Shown: positions 55,821 to 64,000 of the stretch, piece after piece | Numbering within the stretch: position 1 is the first letter of the stretch | Layout of the letters: each line of letters opens with the position of its first letter | Assembly: GCA_928212115.1 (NCBI GenBank) | Contig: CAKMRJ010005634.1 | Coordinates: 180,138,530 to 180,202,529, forward strand | DNA from: Lactuca virosa | Taxonomy: Eukaryota > Streptophyta > Magnoliopsida > Asterales > Asteraceae | DNA length: 64,000 nt | Reading direction: 5' to 3' | Notes under the pieces: generated by a model | Databases searched by the model: none | The model's input: the letters and a program-made list of their open reading frames with translations, nothing else | What the model was told of the DNA's origin: nothing | Program-made: the position numbers and the translations under genes

Positions 55821-58800
55821 AATCTCCCCCACTTAAACTAGACTTCGTCCTCGAAGTCCGCTACGGCCAACTGTCCTGCAATCTGCCTTCAACTTTGCTG
55901 CCTGATGACTCTAACTCCTGCTGACCACTTCCATTGACCTTCCGTCGGGTCATTCAGACTAATATTAGTTCTTGTAGCTAATCACCTTGAGTGCACTCTA
56001 ATTCTCAACAATCCTTAGAACACATCTTACCCAACTGACCATCCATCTGGTACTCCCCGGGTACTTATGATGAACATCCTAGGGGCTCACCCTCTTTTCC
56101 TTACGTGTTTTCCGGCTTTCCCAAGGCAACTCTCCATAACTAACCATCTCCCCTGCCACTACGAAGAACATTCCTTTCACGCTATCCATTACTCCAGCCA
56201 TTTAAATTAGATTTCATCCTCGAAATCATTCCTTATCATTCCTTACCATTCCTTACATGCTGACTACTCCAGGTTCCCACTAGAACAACAGAATTCACAG
56301 ATCCACTTATCCCTGCAATCCACTTATACTTGGCCATAACTCAGATAATCTTGCTATGAGTGACTTGCCACTACCCAAGCTATCCATGAAAATCTAAAAT
56401 ACCATTACCGCTGGAGACCCAACACTGTCATAAACACTAATCTGCCTGGAACGCTGGACTGCCTGATCACTGAACTGCTTGAACACTATACTGCCTGGAA
56501 CACTAAACTGCCTGAACACTGAACTGCCTGAAACACTGAACTGCTGAACAGCATGCTGCTATATCGCTGCTTTCCAAAATCTCTCGAGACCTTCCTGGTC
56601 TCAATTCATTCGTCAGCCATCTGAAATATCGGGTTCCAACCCGACTGCGGAGCCAATGGACTCCCTATTTTAGTCGCCTCACACGACCTCCGAACCAAAA
56701 ACCTTCCTTGGAACTAGTTGCCACGAGTTATCATGCCACTGAGACTCTAACAACCTCCTGATCCAACCGATCGGGTCCGTGGGTCGAATCCTGATGTTAC
56801 CAAACCACAGTTAAACGTGACTGCTATATGTCCAAATGTTGCCTTATGTCATAAATGACCTTAAGCCGTCCACTGCTTCCTTTCTCTCATAGTTGTAGTG
56901 GCGCTTCTACAGTCTTATCTCTGGATTAACCAGATCTAACCCGAAATGGTGGGTTCTACTGACCTTCTCGCGTCCTAACCACGGACTCGCGCTGTCTACT
57001 AACCTAGTGAATGCTACGGCTACACCTGAAGACTTACAACACTCTAATACTATCTGACTGCTAGTGAATGCTACGGCTACACCCGCATACTTACAACACT
57101 CTAACACTATCTGACTGCTATTGAATGCTACGGCTACATCCGCAGACTTACAACACTCTAACACTATCTTAGTGCTAGTGAATGCTATGGCTACACCCGC
57201 AGACTTACAACACTCTAACACTATCCTCAAATCATACAGCTGCCTGGGCTGTCTCCCTTTCTGACAAGGATGCGAAACTTAACCCAGTTTCAAAACTACT
57301 CCTACCACTAAATCCTCGGATGATTCTCCCCCACTTTGATTCAACTAACGTCTTACAGCACATAATACTGGAAGGATTCTCAATCCTTCTTACCATTCTA
57401 TGCGCAATCTGCTGAAAACCACGCTTACCATTGCTAGTGTGCCAATACTAACCAGTCCAATAGGTCACACCACTTGCAAGGATCCGAATACATCTCCGGT
57501 AGTAAACCCGCTAGACCACGGAAACTTAGCCGGAACGACTAGACTACCATTCTGATTGACAAGGTACCCAAGCAATTGCACCTCGCACAACCAGAACTCA
57601 CATTTGGAGTACTTTGCAAAAAGTCGCTCCCTTCTCACAGTCTCTAGCACCTCTCTCAGGTGCTCCCCGTGCTGGGATATAACCCACCTATACCCGAACA
57701 ACACCTTCCCGAAGGTAGTGAGATGCTACCGAGTCTCACACATACTTGCTACCGCTACTGCATCCGAAGTAACCTGCTCTACAGGTGATGTCCTCTTACT
57801 ATCATTCAAAAATGCAAGATATGCAGATAGCATATCACTCAATCGCAAGCAGGCCACAAAATTCCGAAGTATCATTATCATTACCGATGCAGAACCTTAG
57901 CAATAGAATTATTACAAAAGGGATAATTCAAAGGACATACCTACGATCTAGTGCGGCTCGATCTTGACTCCCTGCGGAATAATGGGCGCCTGAACCTGGA
58001 CTCTCTCCACCACCAAACAGGACAGCAAGACTTGAAATGACTAGGCTGGTGGCAATAAAAACATATATGATCCTTCTTACAATCCCGATACACATGCCCC
58101 CTTTCCCCACACTTGAAACACCTGAACTTGTGACAAGCAAACCCATGAGTTCCTCCACACTTACTACACACCTCAAGGTCTTCCCGATTTCCAACACCCA
58201 AGTCAGCAGAGTATGACTCTTCACTTCTTCCCAATTGTCCTAAAATAAGTGCTCGCTTCCTTTTACCGCACTGCCCATCCAAAACTAATCTCCTTCTCCC
58301 GAGCTACCCCGACTACCTCATTAATCGATTGAGTAGTCACTAACTGACCCTGAAGCTTAGCTGCTAGCCCAATATTGCCAGGTAGTTCTTCGCGTACTGC
58401 TCGCGACTCCACTGCGGACAACTGAAAAGCCCTACTTCCCACCGCAGGCGCCTCTACCCGGCCCTAACGGCTGTCGGTGATCCTCAAAGTGGTAGGGATA
58501 GGTGATATCATCTGTACTGCCGGAAACAGACTCGGACACGTGGCCTTCCTGTGGCCCCACTGACTGCAAAGGAAACATATCAGATCTGACCCCTGAGTGG
58601 TGGTAACAGTACAATCTCTGCTAAAATGACAAGTCCGGCCACACCGGAAGCAGCCAGAATCACAACCACTACCACTCCTACACGTACCCTCGTGCGTCCT
58701 GCCCGACTTTCCGCATCGGCTGCGGCTCTGATGATCCCTCGATCTCGAATCTGACCCCTTGGGCCTTTTGCCCGAACCCGTGGTTACCTGAACCTCTTCC

Positions 58801-60561
58801 GGCTTCCTCTTCTTGATCTGATCGAGATCAATCTCCCTCTCTCTGGCCCGAGCAATCATGTCCTCCAGCATTTTGCAGCTGGACCTGCTCACAAACTGCC
58901 TGATGTCATTCCTCAACATTTCATGATATCGAGCTTTCTTGAACTTGGCGGTGATCTCCGCCACCGTCTCAGTAGTCTGCTGAAGATCCTGGAACTCTCA
59001 TGCCAACTGCTGCACCTCAATAGCTGGTGCAAACTCAGCCCTGAACCTAGCCGATAAATCACTCCATGACATCGCGTCCAACACGGCATCATCACTCAAC
59101 TTACTACCAACTTCTTCCTATCAATCTCGTGCTCTATCCCTCAGGAGACAGGAAGTAAGCCAGATCCTGTCTCCTTTCGAGACAATGTCGGGTACAAAAG
59201 TGTTGGCGACATATGCCAACCATCTGCTGCTAACAATGGGGTCCCTAACCCCCATGACAATCTGAAGCCTCACAAACTCTGAATTCCCGAAACATCAACG
59301 TACGGGTCTCTATCATGACTGTTATCTTAGTGCAGAATGCACTCGGCTTCTCATCACAAATCTCTATAATTCCCTCCTTGATCACACTGAGGATCACAGG
59401 AGTCTGGTCAATGATACTGCACGTAATTCTCAATGGAATGAACTCCCTCATCTGATCATCAACCATCCCGGCCCCAGAGTCTGAGCCTGATCCCTCGTCG
59501 ACACCAAAACTACCATCTGGTCTACCACGTAGCGCCACTATACTTAGAAACATACGCTCACTAACATCACAATACTCAACCAAACTCGAGGGATCTCACA
59601 CAATACAAGTTCCCTGGTCTTATCTCAGCCTTCCTTGATTCGAGTACGGATCCTCTGCTTTCAGTAGTGCGGGCCCATACTACCTTCCACATCTATCCGT
59701 ACTTTCCTCAAGAACTGCCTTGACTCCACCAAGTCCCTTTTACTGCTACTGCTCTCTGCTACTCTAATCCTAGGCTTACCCTAGGGAAATCTCCGACCCA
59801 AACCAGTCCTCAGCTGCTGAAGGCCTCCTTGTAATGCCAATTAGCCATCACCTGAATACCATCACATGTGACGAGGCTTAGATAATCCTTCGAGTAAAAG
59901 ACTCGTACCTACAACGGTTAGACTCAGACAAGAGCTGTGTAATAGGGCCAAATCCAGCACTGTGAGATTATTCAACCCTGATCACATGTGTCGTGACGTA
60001 TTCACCTAATGGCTAACTCCCATCATTCAGAGTCCTACAAATCACAAAGCAAGAAACATTCAGACACCGGAAACTACTCAAGCAAATCTATTGTCATAAC
60101 GAGAAACTGTACTAGCATACAATGCTAAGCTCATACTATCAGGCATCACCTAAACAGGCTATCCTACTACTGTCTACTCAATACTTGCATGCAATTCTCA
60201 TAAAGCTGAAACACATATAGCAGGCACATAAGGCATCCTCCTATATCCTTAGTCCTATTCTAGCATGTTGTTCTACTGAAACTGAAACTGATCATCATAA
60301 CATAAACTTGTATGGTAATTTGGGAGTACTTACTTGAGCTCGGCTGATTGCATGCACCACACCCTTTTCTTTTTTCAAAATTCTTTTCGCTTTTTCTAAA
60401 ACTCTTTTCTTTATACTTTTTCTAAAATTTGTTTCCTTTTCTCAAAATCCTTTTGTAAACATGGTTTTTCTCTTGAAAACTTTATACCACTTCCTTAGTT
60501 TGAGTTCAGACACACCCGGAAGTGTGCCCGAATCCCTCAAACCAAGGCTTTGATACCAACT
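55821..60561 (-). mobile_element. Interior of minus-strand gypsy (second copy)
   Basis: Counterpart of 33,669-38,406. It holds the 57-bp repeats (57,004-57,230), an RT fragment (57,465-57,704), gag second module (57,941-58,440, broken by indels near 58,015 and 58,283), gag C-terminal half (58,464-58,964), gag N-terminal half (59,245-59,583, open here) and the PBS at 60,546-60,558. Confidence 0.88.
59245..59583 (-). pseudogene. Gypsy gag N-terminal half (second copy, frame open)
   Basis: 112 codons from an ATG at 59,583. The start region is MVEYCDVSERMFLSIVALRG, then the acidic GVDEGSGSDSGAG, MREFIPLRI, IKEGIIEICDEK and FREFRVCEA. The extra C near 59,249 ends the frame early relative to the first copy, which instead breaks near 37,275. 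The two copies therefore disagree at two single bases over one gene, and at most one of the readings can be right if they are the same locus. Confidence 0.8.
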
Positions 60562-62218
60562 TGTAACAACCCAAAAACACAGTCTGAAAATTTCGTTTAA
60601 TTTAATAATAAAAACTATAGTCGACAACCTCATATAAAAATCATAAGCAATGTATCCCAAAATATTATAACAACTGTCAAGTATATCAGAGTATAAACAT
60701 CCCAGGCTGAACAAATGATGTGTGCACTGCAATCTTCCCGAGCTCCTCTTTTGATAACTGAGTACCTGAAACCAAAATTGAAAACTGTAAGCACGAAGCT
60801 TAGTGAGCTCCCCCAAACTACCACATACCATACAATAACATATAAAGCACATATTGGGCCTTGCCCACTGCATCGGACCGAAGTCTGGACTAACTGGGCC
60901 TTGCCCCCTGCATCGGACCGAAATCCGGACTAACTGGGGCCTTGCCCCCTGCATCGGACCGAAATCCGGGCTAACTGGGGCCTTGCCCCCTGCATCGGAC
61001 CGAAGTCCAAACTAACTGGGGCCTTGCCCCCTGCATCGGACCGATGTCCGGACTAACTGAACATAGCATAACATAGCATATAACATAAACACATATACTG
61101 CATACTGCATCGGACCGCAGTCCGGACTAACTAACACATGAACATGTCTGAATCACAAAGACATCAAGCATATTGAACTACTGCATCGGACCGGAGTCCG
61201 GAACTACTGCTATCTAAACGAGCCGGCATTGTGGCCGTAGACCCGTTCCTACTGGAAGGAAAACTCACCTGTAATGCTGAACTCTGCTGATAATCCTCTG
61301 GCTGCTAATCGACTATTCTATGAAGCGCTGCTCTCTTAGCTTACCGAGCTACCAACACCAAAGAATAGAACTTAGCCTAAACTGTCCTCCAGAGGTCAAC
61401 TAAGTCAACTCTGGTCAAGGTCCTGGTCAAGGTCAACCTTCTAGTTGACTCGACTCGCTGAGTTGTTCTAACAACTCGCCAGTCCATGCTCTTCAAATCC
61501 CAAACAACCCCGACTCCACTCGTCGAGTCTAGCGAGAACTCGACGAGTTCTCCTTCATCTAACAATTCGGGACTATCTTCAACCGACTCGCCGAGTTGTT
61601 CTACAACTCGCCGAGTCCATCTTCATTGGCTAAGGAGATTGCCTTGGACTCGCCGAGTTCCTCCTTGAAGTCGTCGAGTACCATAATCTTCATGCCCATC
61701 ATGGGCACAGACTGGCTGAGTTCTTCTCTAACCCCACTCATAACAGAAGGGTTTGGGTTTTGCGGCCCAACTCGCCTAGTCCATGAGCTGACTCGCCGAG
61801 TCCTCCTTGTGACAACTCTATTCTGTCTCTTTTAGTCTCTTCCAACACTTCCAATCATAGATCTGGACTCCTTATGCTAGCATTACACGTAAATTTGCTG
61901 ACTTTACGTGCATGCAAGGGTTTTGAGCTAGAACAACACCAAATCCAAGCTATAATGGAGGTCTAATCCATGAAAGGAAACCATAGCTGAGAAAAGATTC
62001 TTCCTTGGAGCTCCTAAGGCTCAAAGATGCTCCGATATAGTCTCTATTCGTCCTCAAAGGCTCAATACTCGGGTTGGCCTTGGGAATGGTCCCAAAAGTC
62101 TCATAAAAGGGACATGAAAAGATCTAAGAAACCATAGATCAAGGTAAGAGCTCGATTACCAGAAAGTGATGAGGAAGAGGGACTCCTTCTGGATTTACAA
62201 TCACTCCTTAGCTCTTCC
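60562..62218 (-). repeat. 5' LTR of minus-strand gypsy (second copy), up to copia insertion
   Basis: Counterpart of 38,407-40,075, with the minisatellite at about 60,855-61,210. The copia insertion falls at exactly the same base (CTTCC|TGTTGG at 62,219), which independent insertions would not produce. Confidence 0.9.
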
Positions 62219-64000
62219 TGTTGGATAAGATGTCTAAGTCCATAACTTATTTGGTATATACTTGACCCGACCCGACATGGTCCATTTGGGTTGCACTTCA
62301 CCCAAACTAGTTATGGATAATTTTATGAGAGTTGTATACTTACTATTTATTAATATATTATAAGTTATAATATATTAATATAAAGTCATGTTACTTAATT
62401 AGTTTTAATCTTGAATTAATTATGAATTAATTTAGTGATTAAAAAGGAAGACTAATTAAATCATGGGCTATTATATTTATATGGTGTGGGCTAACACTCA
62501 TTTGGGAATGGGCTAAGCTTATATGGAAGTCCATGGATGATCCATGGAGCTTTTACCCATGGATCCTTGGAAGAGGAAAAGACATGGGTTATTAGGGTTT
62601 CACCCTAACCATGTACACTATATAAACAAGCTTATGTTGCATGAAAAAGACACTTATGTGTGTGTAAGTGTGGTGGCCAAAATCAAGAGTTAATATACTC
62701 TCTCATACATTTTCCAAGTTTGTGGTGATTTGTGATTTCCATTTGAGGCATTCACATTATTGGTGCTTGGCTCTCAAACTCCAAGGAATCAACAATCAAC
62801 AAAAGGTATGTAATTCATCTAGTTCTTTTATGGTTAAAAGTACCCCATGCCATGCTAGATAGGTTATAAACCTTGGAAAATAATATTTTGCATGTATCTT
62901 AGACAAACATAGATCCAAGGTTTAATAGGGTTGCATGTACACTTAGGAAGTGTTAGAATGCTCAAAACCCGACAGTGGTATCAGATACTAGGCTTGTTTG
63001 TTTGATACTTGATGCAAAATAGTGAAAAAAGTCGAATTTTTTGTTGTCTGCCTGATGAACTCGCTGAGTCCATGGGGGGACTCGCCGAGTTCATGAGTAA
63101 ACTCATCCTATTCGGCGAGTAGGTTCGTGCACTCGGCGAGTAGGAGCCTCAGAATGCAGATTTTCGACTTTTGCTGCTGGAAATGGACTAGAAATATTAC
63201 CCTAAACTGTTTTGGTGTTTTAAAACTTGTTTTAGTTGGTGTAATGGTTGTTCTAATCCATTTACAATAGCTTATATCAAAATTTCATGCTTTGTATGTG
63301 TTCATATAATTCTTGAAACTTTGATGATCATGTTCATGTTCTTATGAATTTAGAAGATGATAGGAATTATTTGCTGAATTGTTTAGGATTAATTCTTGAT
63401 CATTTATGTGTTTTAATGGAGTCCATAATTTGTCCTCAAGTTATGGATATCCAAAGGTCACTTCTTTAAACCACACTTAAAACACATAAGTTACATGGAA
63501 ATGAAGAGTCTTCATTTTTATGAACCTTTAATTCATAAGTTATGAAATGAAAAGTTTTGAATAGTTGCAAAACTTGTCCTCAAGTTTTGGAATTTGTAAA
63601 GTTACACACACTTTAATATACTTTAATTCCAAACCCTTAGAGTTTTAAAAGTTAAAATTCAACCCTTATACTATTTATAACATTAATGGTTAATTATTAT
63701 ATATATGTATAAGATTAAAGTCGTCTTACCGCTAGTACGCCTCATTCACGAAGCCAGTCTAAAAGGTGGGTATAAGGTTGTTGCCTATAAAATGGCAACT
63801 TAATGGGTGTCCACTCTCACCCACCGCTTGCTTGACTGGTGGAGGGTCGTTAGCCGAACGGGTAGGACAAGGACTTATAAATTCTCATTAAAAGTATGAT
63901 GAATATTATAAAGTAACTAAACCTTTTATAAATTCCCAATCTTAGTTACTTTAGGAAAATGTGAATATGGTGCTAACCCATGAAATTCACACTTTGTACC
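62219..64000 (+). mobile_element. Nested copia 5' LTR and leader (second copy, runs off window)
   Basis: The LTR is 62,219-62,974, the PBS follows at 62,976, the TATA box is at about 62,619 and the donor-like GTATGT at 62,806. The leader includes the CTCGsCGAG palindromes (63,058-63,145) and the GCTAGTACGCCTCATTCACG block (63,731). The window ends before the GGTTAACC hairpins and gag. Confidence 0.9.

Larger units (their letters stand above)
48220..64000 (+). repeat. Second copy of 26,063-41,841
   Basis: The whole stretch is collinear with 26,063-41,841 at an offset of 22,143-22,160. Differences are dominated by single-base indels, especially in the first 600 bases and in homopolymers. All element boundaries recur. 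It is either an unmerged contig overlap or a tandem duplication. Confidence 0.95.

Overview
This window is plant nuclear DNA made almost entirely of nested LTR retrotransposons. I found no intact host gene, no tRNA or rRNA gene and no CRISPR array. Plant-type Ty1/copia and Ty3/gypsy domains, tRNA-Met-type primer sites and AT-rich spacers point to a large repeat-rich eudicot genome. The very frequent ACTCGCCGAGT-type palindrome and the style of the copia gag suggest Asteraceae, most likely a lettuce-like species. That assignment comes from memory, not from a search.

Layout. 1-5,393: a decayed minus-strand copia element (3' LTR, RNase H, RT, integrase, protease, gag), cut by a second minus-strand copia-type element at 5,394-12,436 that keeps LTRs, leader and gag but no recognisable intact pol. 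12,484-12,690: a small plus-strand copia leader fragment. About 12,700-16,112: a third minus-strand copia-type element with only leader, gag remnant and LTR. 16,113-20,451: microsatellites, a CCA-rich tract, palindromic TTCATATATGAA repeats and a gypsy-like LTR. 20,452-about 22,000 and 24,231-28,927: two related minus-strand Ty3/gypsy (Tat-like) elements whose 3' ends carry an antisense gene of the 'putative gypsy type transposon' (PF04195-like) family. Between them lie a short-LTR element and a copia LTR fragment. 28,928-31,657: LTR and leader of a plus-strand gypsy element. 31,658-48,206: a large minus-strand gypsy element with 2-kb LTRs and decayed gag and RT, interrupted in its 5' LTR by a young plus-strand copia element (40,076-47,906). 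48,207-48,219 is a 13-N gap. 48,220-64,000 then repeats 26,063-41,841 almost base for base.

The repeat across the gap is best read as two overlapping contigs that were never merged. The copies differ mainly by single-base indels, and a 13-N spacer is, as I recall, what optical-map scaffolding writes when contigs overlap. A real 22-kb tandem duplication is the alternative.

The most interesting biology is in the copia family. Several elements share an AG|GTATGT donor-like site inside the LTR and a pyrimidine-tract-AG site abutting the gag ATG. Together these predict a 1.2-1.7 kb leader intron. That intron would contain the primer binding site and one or two copies of a hairpin with a self-complementary GGTTAACC loop, so splicing would separate gag mRNA from genomic RNA carrying dimerisation and packaging signals. 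Members without pol keep this leader and a conserved 3' noncoding block, as expected of parasites that depend on a partner's proteins. The gypsy elements instead carry hairpin minisatellites and paired ACTCGsCGAGT palindromes in their LTRs.
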